A DNA stretch of 64,000 nt. Source: Panulirus ornatus. Lineage: Eukaryota > Arthropoda > Malacostraca > Decapoda > Palinuridae. The translations under genes and the position numbers were made by a program. The stretch is taken from contig NC_092232.1 in assembly GCF_036320965.1 (NCBI RefSeq), positions 59,965,555 through 60,029,554 on the forward strand, given 5' to 3'. Positions 9,681 through 21,377 of this stretch are shown here, one piece after another. Under the pieces are notes generated by a model that ran no database searches, was not told where the DNA came from, and saw only the letters and a list, made by a program, of their open reading frames with translations. Positions within the stretch are counted from its first letter, which is position 1. Each line of letters begins with the position of its first letter.

Positions 9681-10127
9681 TAACTAAGACTGGTAGTTTC
9701 ACATGCCACTTGGAGTGTCCCTCACTACAGAACTTGAGCAGCTCTTATCCTGAGGTGGAGCAGTTGATCCTCTCCACCAGGCTGGTACACTTGGTCTGCA
9801 CCAGGTGGCTCCCTCCTGGTCATCCTGAGTGGTTGGTTGCTGTGTTGGATTTAATGACCACTGACTTGTGAAGGTCATTAGGCCAACCATCATTTTATCA
9901 TCTGATAAAACATGAAGCAACGCCAAATTTTCAGCGCCAAATTTTCACCTAAACTATTGAGAATGATGAAGTCTGATATTGTTACGTTACGTCATCCAGT
10001 CTTGCCACTCACATGTTACGGTAATCACGACTACATACATAGTGTTGTTACGACTGATATTACTGTATGTACTGTAGTAAAGTACTGTGGTTATGTGGAC
10101 ACCAGACGAGACCATCATTATGATGTG

Positions 10128-10489
10128 TCATCAACATGTATCTATAATGCTTCTATAACCAGCATGATCAAGAAGGTTATAACAACATTATCCTTGTGTC
10201 ACCAACATGTATCTATAATGCTTCTATAACCAGCATGATCAAGAAGGTTATAACAACATTATCCTTGTATCACCAACATGTATCTATAATACTTCTATAA
10301 CCAGCATGATCAAGAAGGTTATAACAACATTATCCTTGTGTCACCAACATGTATCTATAATACTTCTATAACCAGCATGATCAAGAAGGTTATAACAACA
10401 TTATCCTTGTGTCACCAACATGTATCTATAATACTTCTATAACCAGCATGATCAAGAAGGTTATAACAACATTATCCTTGTAGTTGTTG
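10128..10489. repeat. 71 bp tandem repeat, five units
   Basis: The unit CACCAACATGTATCTATAAT...CTTGTG repeats with CATGTA at 10135, 10206, 10277, 10348 and 10419, an exact 71 bp step. Units are nearly identical (ATGC versus ATAC). Each has a short dyad around GTTATA/TATAAC. The 105 aa frame through it is not a gene. Confidence 0.95.
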
Positions 10490-10733
10490 GATCAGTGTAG
10501 AGCAGAGCAATACCTGGTGAACATTACTTCCTGGTGGCCGCCATAAATACCACCAGTGTTTATAAGCTCACACATCACCAGGGGTTAAGATATGGTGTTA
10601 TCCCTCACTGCTCTATATAGCACCAGCCACGGTGGCTGGGCCTCCAGCTTATACCTCACTCCTACTCTTCTATATCCCTAACTTCCTTGTCATCATCTCA
10701 CTTTGAATAACTAGATCTTCACATAACAGTTGT

Positions 10734-10780
<47 letters not shown>
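10734..10780. repeat. (TTG)n microsatellite
   Basis: About 15 trinucleotide units. Nothing else is recognised between 10490 and 11150. Confidence 0.95.
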
Positions 10781-11159
10781 CTCACATGTTGTAGGTTTAT
10801 GTTCTGCCACTGGACGACTCGTTCTCTGATCTTACCCAACATATAAATGTGTTGTGTCGAGGTTCGTCAGGTGTTTATCATACGGAGTCTATAACACGTA
10901 AGTCTGTCTATCGTTCACTATACTGGATAGTAACTGGTAAAGGTTATTAAAGATATCTACACCAGAATCTGTGCCACACAACAAAACATACAAATCACGA
11001 TATTTGCAACATGATAACATGTTTGACTTAATGACCATCAGCAGGTAAGGTCATCAAGCCGCACCATACATACGTCAGACAGTAACATCAGTTGTATAAC
11101 AGGATGTATATATGTTGTTGGATTTAAGGGCTATCACCTAAAGGTCATGAAGCCAGAAT

Positions 11160-11830
11160 GTGAACCATAACCACTTATGAGTGGAGTCCGGTAACACCTT
11201 TCATAGCATTATGTCTCAAACAGAATACAGTAGTCAGTTTCATATAAGTATTCTGCACTTCAACTGATTAATGCTATGATAAGGATGAAGAGAATTACAA
11301 ACCATGAATACTCATTGTAAGGATCACATCAAGGATGAAACATATATAACTAGAAGTGTTGAGGAAACAAAGATGGTGAAATACCTTGACCCGCCCGGGA
11401 TCACTAGCACCTGTGGCAATGGACACACCTTTGTAATGCTTGATCACTTACAACTGATCAACTTTATTACGAAAGCCTTAGGTATTGTCCCTCAGAAGAA
11501 TGTTTTACAAATATCTATAGAAGACGTATCTGTGTTAGACAGACGCCATATCTAGGGATTATCTCTACTTGGGACGTGTAACACTTGTGTGGATGGACAC
11601 AACTTTGTAATGCATGATCCATTACACGAAATGAACTTCACTAACGAAGACTCATACAACGGCTCGCTGGAGAACATTCAACAAATCTCTATACCGAATT
11701 TTTATTATAGATACAAGACATTTGTTGAAAGTAAACATAAGATTTATGATAAAAAAGGGACGTAATAGTATATAGTTTGTTACGAAAATGAGATACTCCT
11801 GCCTTAAACTAGTTCACTTCTGTTGTTTTT
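11160..11830 (+). pseudogene. Unidentified gene end with duplicated TCxxGHxFVM module, copy 1
   Basis: The open frame from 11304 carries module 1 (STCGNGHTFVMLDHLQLINF...LQISI). After a single TAG at 11553-11555 the same frame continues with module 2 (NTCVDGHNFVMHDPLHEMNF...IQQISI), ending near 11765. The two ~48-residue modules are clearly homologous, so the protein had an internal tandem repeat. The copy at 15.7-16.5 kb has a leucine codon where this TAG lies, so the stop is a later lesion. Downstream, ~11765-11830 matches the non-coding tail of the other copies. Family unknown: cysteine and histidine positions recur (TC.(N/D)GH), which could be structural. It may be the 3' exon of a host gene that was locally duplicated. 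Confidence 0.5.
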
Positions 11831-12079
11831 CTTTTAAATCCCCAGAGAAAATATTCTGTTGTTTATGATAATATAGATTTGTTTTTATCACCTTATTTGA
11901 ATTTCTTATAATCTTTACTGATTCTAGCTGAAACGCATTGGTTTAAACAACCATTAAAGTTCAACACAATATATAGTCCTTATAAACAAATAATCTATCA
12001 GAACAACATTATGTTTCATCAAATTCCTTAAGTCTTCTGTAACATTTTGAAGCACATAACATTTTCACAAGTCTCATCT

Positions 12080-13440
12080 AGCGCACCACTCTCTTCACCC
12101 CAACATTCTTCTTTTCTGAAAATCCCTACAGATCTTCACCATTGCCTCCAACAGATAATCTTATTATACTTAGTCGCTGTCTCCAGAGTTAGAAGTTAGT
12201 TCAAGGAAACAGACGAAAGAATGGCACCAACCCACCCACATACACATAGACATACATACACGTCCACACACGCACATATACATACCTATACATTTCAACG
12301 TAGACAAACAAATTCATACACAAACATATACGTATATACCCATGTACATATCCATACCTGCTGCCTTTAACCATTCCCATCGCAACCCCGCCGTATATGA
12401 AAATGACCGCTCAAAATCTTTTTACACTTAATCCTTCCGCCTCCAATCTGGTCTCCCACTTCTCCTCATTCCTTTTAACATTGACACATATATCCTCTTT
12501 GTCAATCTTTCCTCACTCATTCTCTCCATGCGACGAAACCATTTCAATACACCCTCTTCTGTTCTCTCAACCATACTCTTTTTATTACCACACATCTCTA
12601 TTACCCTTTCATTACTTAAACCACCTCACATAACATATTGTCCTCAAACATCTCATTTCCTACACATCCAACCTTCTCCGCAAAACCCTATCTATAGCCC
12701 ACGCCTCGCAACCATAGAACATTGTTGGAAGCACTATTCCTTCAAACATACTCATTTTTCCTTTTCGAGATAATATTCTTTCCCTCCAGCATACACATTC
12801 TTCAACGCTCCCAGAACCTTCGCTCTCTTCCTCAACCAATGACTCGCTTCCGCTTCCATCGTTCCATCCGCTATCAAGTCCACTCACAGATATCTACAAC
12901 ACTTCACTTTCTTCACTTTTCTCCATTCAAACTTACCCTCCAATTAACTTGTCCCTCAACCCCACTGAACCTAATAACCTTGCTCTTATTCACATTTACT
13001 TTTTTCTTTCACACACTTTACCAAACTCAGTCACCAGCTTCTGCAGTTTCACACCCGAATCAGCCGCCAGCGCTGTATTATCAGTGAACAACAATTTACT
13101 CACTTCCCAAGCCCTCTCATCCACAACAGACTGCATACTAGCCCCTCTCTCCAAAACTCTTGCATTCACCTCCCTAACTACCCCATCCATAAACAAATTT
13201 AACTACCATGGCGATCCCACGCACCCCTGATGCAAACAGACATTCCCTAGGAACCAATCACTTTCCTCTCTTCCTACTTGTGCACATGCCTTACATCCTT
13301 TGTAAAAGCTTTTAACTGCTTCTAGCAACTTGCCTTCCACAGAGGATCTGTATCCACCCTATCCTATTCCTTCTCTAGATCCATAAATGCTACCTAAAAG
13401 TCCATCTGTATTTCTAAGTGTTTCTCACATACATTCTTCA
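12080..13440 (-). mobile_element. RTE-type LINE relic (5'-truncated, internally deleted)
   Basis: Minus-strand pieces encode recognisable RTE reverse-transcriptase tail sequence, for example VLERGASMQSVVDERAWEVS at about 13100-13190 and MFEGIVLPTMFYGCEAWAID near 12700. At the low end it has the RTE 3' tail (CAAGGAAACAGACGAAAGAATGG) at ~12205. The middle of the 3' region present in the copy at 31850-33450 is missing around 12400, and a scrap of the endonuclease region (~12080-12165) lies outside it. Many stops; not functional. Confidence 0.7.
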
Positions 13441-13519
13441 AAGCAAGAATAATAGTAATAATGATAATAATAACGATAACAGTAATGGCAATAGTAATAG
13501 TAATGATAATATGATAATG

Positions 13520-13568
<49 letters not shown>

Positions 13569-13629
13569 GATAATAATGATAATAATAATGATAATAGAGA
13601 TAATGATAATGATAATAATAATAATAACA

Positions 13630-13696
<67 letters not shown>

Positions 13697-13710
13697 TAAT
13701 AACAACTTAT
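13440..13710. repeat. (TAA)n / (TAATGA)n microsatellite
   Basis: Mostly ATA-type trinucleotides with ATG variants. It lies between the 5' end of one RTE relic and the next RTE fragment. Confidence 0.9.
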
Positions 13711-13767
13711 GCGTACATATATATTTCAGCGCATACATACACAGACAGCGAGACAGTGGCAGGAATA

Positions 13768-13975
13768 CACAACAAAGGCCACATTCGTTCACACTCAGTC
13801 TCTAGCTGTCTTGTGTAATGCACCGAAACCATAGCTCCCTTTACACATCAAGGCCTCACAGACCTTTCCATGGTTTACCCCAGACGCTTCACATGCCCTG
13901 GCAATCTTTCCTCACTCATTATCTCCATATGTCCAAACCATATCAACACACCCTTTTCTGCTGTGGACCACTTTA
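13768..13975 (-). mobile_element. RTE LINE 3' fragment
   Basis: It matches the 3' portion of the RTE copies: AAAGGCCACATTCGTTCACA, CTTTCCATGGTTTACCCCAG and ACGCTTCACATGCCCTGG. It ends by jumping to TTCCTCACTCATTATCTCCA, so it carries an internal deletion too. Confidence 0.7.
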
Positions 13976-14188
13976 ACAAAGGTTACTACGTATTTACCCA
14001 ATTTCGACGTCATTTGAATCAGGTAAATTGCTGGACGAAGAAGTACTATGGCAGCGGTTACCAGTGCGCGCAGGACCAAAACTGTTACTACAACGGCGCC
14101 TCCAGCCAACAGCCTACAACAGAAAATCAAACTGAGTGCTGCAACGATGAAGAATTCCTCGATGAGGCCCCCAGGAGAGAGAGGATTC

Positions 14189-14857
14189 TTAATGTGTTGT
14201 TGGTAATGATTGTGCCATAGTCTTCAAGATCACTGCTACTCTGAAGACAACTGACCATACAGAGATACTGACCTTTGTGACCATCTTTACGATGAGTACA
14301 AGAATGCCAGTGAGCATCATCTTTGCCACCTCCACGACAAGTACCACAACTATCTCATCCAAGAATATTCTATGGACTTTCTGTGTGACCTGCACAGCGT
14401 AGTCAGCCTTTCTAATGATAGGAACCATTACATCCACCACCACCATTCTCACGAGGATGATGAACACTAAGAGGAACATAGTCACCTGGAATATGAGTTC
14501 CCGCACGATATTCCTCACAACTCTCCGCACAAGACCTACGAGCCATCTTATTGCGCTCACTACCAGACGGTCCATCACGCTCAAGAACTCCTGTTCGAGA
14601 ACGAAGCAGGTGACTACAATGACCCAGATGGTGTAAAGTGCCAGGCGAACACCCTTACGAAGACATGAGAGAAACACACACCTGCACATACCCACAAGGT
14701 ACAACAATGCCGGTGCAAAATATGGGAGGGTAACCAATGACCAGGTGGATCCACTGCGCCATGGTAGCCGGTCCAGGAGCATGAGCAGCATTTCCTTAGG
14801 TTTTGTTGATCCAATCTTTGGCAGGACACGTTGAACGTTTTTGTGCACAATGCACAT
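14189..14857 (-). CDS. Hydrophobic ORF (222 aa), unknown; opposite strand also protein-like
   Basis: This is an ATG-started minus-strand frame with several membrane-like segments (LVTLPYFAPALLYLVG, LYTIWVIVVTCFVLE, FQVTMFLLVFIILV, EIVVVLVVEVAKMML). Another hydrophobic minus-strand frame (about 14130-13912) continues beyond the stop in a different register. The plus strand in codon-complementary register is equally striking: a D/H/Y/N/E-rich frame from ~14229 to ~14668 with only two stops, preceded by an open frame to 14220 with cysteines (NCWTKKYYG, TECCNDEEF). One strand is likely the antisense image of the other. I cannot decide which was the gene; both show frame damage, so a decayed gene is likely. 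No family is recognised. Confidence 0.3.
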   Translation of the reverse strand: MCIVHKNVQRVLPKIGSTKPKEMLLMLLDRLPWRSGSTWSLVTLPYFAPALLYLVGMCRCVFLSCLRKGVRLALYTIWVIVVTCFVLEQEFLSVMDRLVVSAIRWLVGLVRRVVRNIVRELIFQVTMFLLVFIILVRMVVVDVMVPIIRKADYAVQVTQKVHRIFLDEIVVVLVVEVAKMMLTGILVLIVKMVTKVSISVWSVVFRVAVILKTMAQSLPTTH

Positions 14858-14869
14858 GATGATGGATGA

Positions 14870-15720
14870 TCTGTTTTTGTTTTAGTGAGAGATTGTTGAT
14901 GACATGTTCTCTTGATATCCGGGATAGGTAATATAGTATGGTTGTAAACTTTGTATGGTTGTAGTTATGTTTTTGTATTGTCTCGAGTAGTTATGATGAT
15001 ACTTTTGGTAGGCATGAATATGAGCATATCAAGGATGGTTAATCCTGTTAAAATGTAGGGTAGTTATGATAACCTTGAAGACAGGAAGAGGCGTGTGTTT
15101 TGATAGGGAAGTGTAGTGTGCTATGTAGAGTAAGGTAAATATTTGATAATGATATGTGTATGGGAAAGACGTAACCATCTTTTATCACACACGATAGATC
15201 ACTACTGCTGTATTGTACGTAATGTACAGTAATGATAATACATAAGTTAGATTGGTGATATAATTGTATGTTATGGATGGTAAAGATGACAGTGATCAAA
15301 ATTACAGTGAATTTATTCATGAAAGTGATGATTATGCCACTGGCGGGGATTGGTAACTGTGTTAAGGGAATAATAACATTTCTTATTAATAAACCAAAAC
15401 GCCAACATTGTTTCCCTTGATAGTATCACATGCCATCCTGTTCACTCACGGGTCAGGTTAAGAGCCATCTTCACTACACACTTTACATTACTTGAAGATG
15501 TTTTTGGCCTGCTGGCGCTTACAGGATCATATCAAGCATATCTTCACTATACTATGGCGATATTCATTATTGAAGAGAAAAATGAAATTAATCGCACAAC
15601 CAAGATGCTTTCCTCATACAAGGATAATTGTTTATCTTATGTATGACATATACACATGCATACTTGCTTGCCTTCATCCATTTCTTGCGCTACCCGGCCC
15701 CACAGGAAACAGCACCGATA
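14870..15720. other. No recognisable feature
   Basis: AT-rich sequence with only short frames. No homology to other parts of the window was noticed. Confidence 0.5.
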
Positions 15721-15723
15721 TTA

Positions 15724-16580
15724 ACAAACGTGACTGAGGACTTAAAGAATCTGGTAAAACATAATGGTCATTGTGATGAATGATTTGTTTATTATAATTA
15801 TGTATTGTGTTGCATTATAATGGTTGTTCAGAACCAAGATCTTTAAGCCTGAATCCTTAATGTTGTATAAGAAATGATAAAACGTATCAAAAAATAAACA
15901 TTTATGATTATAAAGAACAGAATGCATTATCATGTGGGTATCTAAGTGAAAATACAATACAAGGAGCTAGTTTAAGGCTGGAGTATTTCATCTTTTAACA
16001 AAATATTTACCTCTACCTCCCTTTTCTTTCATCATCTTTTTTATGTTTACTATCATGAAATGCCTCTTATCTTACATAAAAATTCTGTATAGGTATTTGA
16101 TTAATGTTCTCCAACGACGAGTTGTATAACTCTTCGTTAGTGAAGTTCATTTCGTGTAATGGATCATGCATTACAAAGTTGTGTCTATCCACACAAGTGT
16201 TACACGTCCCAGGAAAAGATATATTCAAGAGATAGTGTATATCTAACATATGTATGTGTTTGATAAATATTTATAAAAACTTTTCCTGAGGGACAATACC
16301 TAAGACTTTCGTATTAAAGTTGATCAGTTGTAAGTGATCAAGCATTACAAAGCTGTGTCCATTACCACAGGTGCTACTGATCCCAGGTAAAGGTATTACA
16401 TCATCTTTGTATCTTTAACCTTTCTAGTTATAGATGTTTCATCCCTGATTCCATTCTTACAATCGATGTATGTGTTTGTGCTGCCTTTTTCCTTAACATA
16501 TCATTAGTCAGTTGAAGTGGAGAACATGCTTCTGACCCTAGCCACTCTACTCTGTCTTCCACATGCTATTCAAGAGGTGT
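15724..16580 (-). pseudogene. Unidentified gene end with duplicated TCxxGHxFVM module, copy 2
   Basis: Inverted relative to 11160-11830. The minus strand carries module 1 (STCGNGHSFVMLDHLQLINF in the frame near 16405-16290), a TAA at 16271-16273 where the other copy has CAA, and then module 2 (NTCVDRHNFVMHDPLHEMNF) ending with a stop at ~16067. A second stop lies just before module 1. The stretch 16066-15724 behaves as a 3' UTR and is repeated at 9033-9425. Because each copy has its stops at different codons, the ancestor had one uninterrupted frame. Confidence 0.5.
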
Positions 16581-16649
16581 TACCGGATTCCGCCGATACT
16601 ATAAGTGCTTACGTCATGAGAAGGCTTCTTTTTTTAAACATTTGATGAT

Positions 16650-18375
16650 TTATATTATTTGGGTTATGTATTTCGTTTTGTGATGTTAATAAAATTGTTG
16701 AAATTCACATATCATATTCTTTATTTGTCATTCAATGAACTTTAGTTTATCAAACTTGATTGTTTGTTTGTTTTTATATCAATATAGATTTTCTGAAAAA
16801 TACTTTAGTTTAATTCATGAATGATATTTCTAAGTAACACGCGGATAATTTTGTCATTAGTGTTCATCACAGTAAAAGAAACAGGTCTATTTTACAAAGT
16901 ATACATAAAGGATCGTACTAAAGTTTTGAAGAATATAAACTCATAACTTGTTTAAAACCTTGTAATCCTTGTGCTGATAATAACTATATCACTTTTCTGT
17001 AGGCAATATCGTTTTAATGGGTAAAAGCCGGATAAAAACCTTGCAATATAAAATTTGATGGTATTATGTTTTGGTTGTTGAAGATATTACTGATTTCTAC
17101 ATGTAAAACATTTATGTTATCTGCAAAATAGAAATCTTTATGTTAGATATGTTAATTTTACCGGTTTCACGTTACATACATTTCTGTACCCTGTGCTCCA
17201 GAAAAGTTATGGGATTTTATTCATTATCGTATTAGATAATTTGCTTAAATACAATGTCTCACGTACTTTCTATAGAAATCTGGTAGCAATATACATTTTA
17301 CATCTGGATTCTATGACAATCAATGATAGGTTCTCAGACTCAGTAAAGGTGTAATTATTTTTCTTGTATTGAGTCAAGTTTTCGTCCATCACAAAATACC
17401 GTAATGCTGTCTAAGGTTCTCTCCTGGGTCTACATTGCTGAACAACGTCAGTGTACAATGGCCAGTGATATTCACCGTAGACATATGTTTACACTGTGTA
17501 CACATAGCAGGCAAACTACAGTATCATCTTAAGATGTGGAAATAAAACTATCAAGGCAGGACAAGGATTTAGGTGTCATCAATAGTAGAGATGTAAAGCC
17601 AAGACAACAGTGTATTAATGTACGTAATAAGACTAACAGACAACTTGGTGTCATGTGTTAGTAGCAAGAATGAACAGGTAATATTACAGCTATAGTTAGT
17701 CACACAACACTTACATTATGACGTACAATATTGATCACTGTATTACAGTATGCATATCATTTCCTTGATACCAGGCATTATAACCCTTCCAAATGAACAC
17801 ATTAAGATCATGAGAGTTTCTTTCTCTCACAGGTGGCAGGCAGGGTTAGTTATGTAAGAGGTATGTTTACTGATGTAATCTGTACCTTTACCTGGAATAT
17901 CATCACCTTCTCACATCGTTACTGTAATACGTATAAACTTAGGTCAGTACAGCATATTGTCAAAGAACAACACCATTAGTCATGAAAAAGTAGAACTATC
18001 TATCCTCCTCTGACCTTTAATTTCTATGGACAAATTTCATCATATATAGATAATGGAAGAGCCAATTGGAGTCAAAGTAAATGTAATGATTCATTGATCA
18101 TTTCCATTCATGGTATAGACAGGTAGGGATTTTATGACTACATGAGACAAAGAGAAACTGTTACTAAGGTTGGAGTATCTGGCAATTATTTCAGATAATC
18201 GTAAAAAAATGAAAGAATTAATAAACATTCTTTTTCTTTTGTCTTATTTTTTCATATTTGAAATATTTCATTCATTGATTTTAATCAGATTCGGTAAAAG
18301 TTGTGATGATTCAACATTGTGTTTGTAAAACGTCCACTGTGGATCTTCCTCCGTTCCTGAAATACTAAGATAACG
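16650..18375. other. No recognisable feature
   Basis: AT-rich single-copy-looking DNA without long frames, tRNA-like sequences or repeats that I can see. Confidence 0.5.
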
Positions 18376-18379
18376 ACCT

Positions 18380-19245
18380 TGTGGACGCCGACCACAACAC
18401 GTCAACGTCCCAGTCACATCCCCACGTGGTCACGCTGGCCTCAACCAGTCACAAACTCATGTGGTCACGCTAGCCTCAACCAGTCACAACCATACGTGGT
18501 CACGCTGGCCTCAACCAGTCACAAGCCCCACGTGATCACACTGAGCTCAGACAGTCACAATCCGTACGTGGTCTCCCTGCCCTCAACCATTCATAACCCT
18601 CTCGTGGTCACGCTGAACTCAACCAGTCACAAGCCCCACGTGGTCACGCTGGGCTTAGCCAGTCACAAGCCCCACGTAGTCACGCTGGCCTCAACCAGTC
18701 ACAACACCACGTGGTCACGCTGGCCTCAACCAGTCACAAGCCCCACGTGGTCACGCTGAGCTCAGACAGTCACAAGCCCTACGTGGTCTCCCTGGCCTCA
18801 ACCAGTCCCAAGCCTCTCGTGGTCACGCTGAACTCAACCAGTCACAAGCCCCACGTGGTCACGCTGGGCTTTGCTAGTCAGAAGCCCCACGTGGTCACGT
18901 TGGCCTCAACCAGTCACAAGCCCCACGTGATCACGCTGATATCAGACAGTCACAAGCCATACGTGGTCTCCCTGTCCTCAACAAGTCACAAGCGTCTCGT
19001 GGTCACGCTGAACTCAACCAGTCACAAGCCCCACGTGGTTACGCTGGCCTCAACCAGTCACAAACCCCACGTGGTCACACTGGCTTCAACAAGTGACAAG
19101 CACCACGTGGTCAGGCTGGGGCTAGCTTCAACCAGTCACAAGCCGCACGTGGTCACGCTGGCTTCAACCAGTTACAAACCCCACTTGGTCACACTGGCCA
19201 CAACCAGTTACAAACCCCACGTGGTCACACTGGCCACAACCGTTC
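18380..19245. repeat. 36 bp minisatellite, ~23 units, with a CACGTG E-box in most units
   Basis: The unit CAGTCACAAGCCCCACGTGG plus TCACGCTGGCCTCAAC repeats with substitutions. As 36 is a multiple of 3, plus-strand frames stay open (18379-18759 and 18711-19322) and would give a 12-residue repeat of the type HKPHVVTLASTS. A true gene is unlikely: no flanking domain, no consistent start, and the frame switches midway. The palindromic CCACGTGG core recurs in most units. A higher-order period of five or six units is hinted at by the alternation of CTCAGACAGT and GAACTCAACC variants. Confidence 0.9.
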
Positions 19246-19689
19246 TATATCAACTGTCACCTGCCACCAATTATTGTATCAGATGGGCAACGCCTGGAAG
19301 ACGACAGCGAAAATCATTCTAAATCATATTTGTATAAAATCAACAATAACTAAAGGGATTTTGATAGTTATGGCGAAAAGATAAATATGAAAAAGGCAAA
19401 TTATAAAAGGAGACATCTAACAATATAATGATGAATAAGGAAGAGAAATCCTTGGTCAAGATGTTATAACCGGCAGGTCATGATGCGGCCCATCATCTAC
19501 AAGTGGTACACACACCATCCCTAGACCACACTTATACTACACTTGACCCAGCCTTGTGGCACCCGCGCCAGCCAGGTACTCACTGGCAGTCAACATTATA
19601 TCATGACAACAAACTTGGACCTACAACTAAACACAACTTATAAATAACAACCCAGCTGGCTACATTGACAACCATCATGGCGGTCCGCC

Positions 19690-20320
19690 AGTCATCTGTA
19701 TATCTCAATCTTTCCTTCATTTATTCTCCAACTTTTTCATGTCATATCCCAACTCCTCTGTTCATCAACATCTTTACGTCATCTCATAGAAAGGGATATT
19801 TACACAGTAAGAGTGTATGTAGCACTCAATCTCTCTTGGTATTTCTTCACACAAGTCTCTTTTCCAAGTTCACTTCCTCTCGCCACCTCTTCTCCCAGAC
19901 ATTGTTTCCTCATTCGAAAACCTCTTCAGATCTTCACTGTCGTCTCCACTGTCGCCTCCAGCAGCCCCTTTCAGCACATTTACACCCAAAAGTCTTTCTT
20001 TTACACGTCTTTCAATTAACATGTAATCCAGTCATGCCCGCTGGCCATCTCTCCTACTCACATACGTATATTTATGTATATCACATTTTACAAACCAGGT
20101 ATTCCCAATCACCAGTCCTTTACACACACACAACACAAGTTGTTCACCATTTCCATGCACCTCAGTTATACCCTCCACTGCCACATTACTTACCTTCACA
20201 TTTAAATCACCATCACTAATACCTGGTCTCTTGCATCATAACTGCTGACACACTCACTCACTTGCTCCCAAAATACTTGCCTCTGTTCTTGACTCTAACT
20301 CGCTACCTCGCTAAGTGCCA
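19690..20320 (-). mobile_element. RTE LINE endonuclease fragment, degenerate
   Basis: It parallels 36690-37170 of the near-complete RTE: matching landmarks include AACATGTAATCCAGTCATGCC (there AACACGTAATCCAGTAACGCC), ACCAGGTATTCCCAATCACC, and TTCACCATTTCCAT. Frames are broken throughout. Confidence 0.7.
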
Positions 20321-20533
20321 TTTGACCTGACCTAATGGGGCAGGACAAGGGTCATTATCTTCAGTACTCACTGGACACCACTGGTTCTTGGCCTCAGCCA
20401 CTACACTCTCCACTTCAATACTATCTCAATAAACTCTTAAAATCACTGATGTTTGACCCATCGCTTTCAGATGATGTCAAAATCCTAATTCATCGTCAAG
20501 ATCTTCACTATAACGTTGGATGAACATACTGAA

Positions 20534-20604
20534 TGTTGGAGATTCGAACCCATGACCTTGATCTTTGAGACTCAGGCTCGGTGATAATGCGCACCACACC
20601 TGCC
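20534..20604 (-). ncRNA. tRNA-derived sequence (SINE head or tRNA pseudogene)
   Basis: The minus strand shows an A-box-like TGGTGCGCATTATCACCG, an anticodon-arm-like TGAGTCTCAAAGATCA and a B box GGGTTCGAATCTC. The acceptor ends do not pair. It resembles the tRNA-Met-like sequence at 29497-29569. Confidence 0.45.
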
Positions 20605-20609
20605 AGTGA

Positions 20610-21370
20610 ATTCAAATACTTAGTCACCTAAATCTTAAGACCACACACACATGTACATACTGAACTGTAGACAAAAATATGGTCAACGAAAGATATTTCA
20701 TATATCTGGTTTTAAAACTGATAAGATCAGGAAATAAGATTTAATCATTATCATTATCGGACGATTATAATGCCCAACAACACACGTTAGGTACACACAG
20801 AAAAAAAACTATCGCGCGTTTTTTGTACGAAACAAAATGAGGCACCAGACGTGGAATAATGGAACAGTCAACATTTTCCTGTGAGATGGTGGTAGCCCTG
20901 ATGTCCCTGCCTGTGGGTGTCCTCACCTATGTAATGGCAACGATATATCCTTCCGTATGTAGTACAGTAGATGGGATACGTAAACTGAGCATGCAAATGT
21001 AATATTCTGCACAGTAAGGCATATTGTAGTAATCATCATCTCTTGCAAAGTGTCAAATTCGTGGTGTAAAATAATATACTACATGATATCTACGACACCC
21101 TGCTTCATACCGGCGGTGATTTATCTGTCTGCTGGTTTAGATTAATCAGCAACCTCACGTAATATGTAGTATCACCTGTGTGACTGATAACAGTATGTCG
21201 CAAACCTGGCACCACATCATAGTATTTAGTAAACCAACATGAAAAGTAATGACTCTTTTCATGGATCTGCATTAGTTAACTTCCCTTTAACAGTGAAAAT
21301 CAGATTTCTATATAACATGATCATAGACATGTTGTTGGAGGTTAAGAAAGTAATCTTTGACTGTAAACTT
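20610..21370. other. No recognisable feature
   Basis: No long frames or repeats. The end of this stretch (about 21366-21380) contains an AATAAA on the minus strand that would serve the Tc1-like gene. Confidence 0.5.
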
Positions 21371-21377
21371 TATTATT

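Noticed and set aside
16526..16645. 39-codon ORF with a signal-peptide-like start (MLLTLATLLCLPHA)
   Set aside because: The matching part of the inverted copy near 11.2 kb does not keep the frame, so it is probably chance.
18390..19240. CRISPR-like array
   Set aside because: There are no unique spacers; units are contiguous tandem repeats in eukaryotic DNA.
18379..19322. 126 and 203 aa ORFs with a 12-residue repeat
   Set aside because: The frame is open only because the minisatellite unit is 36 bp; no flanking domain and the frame changes within the array.
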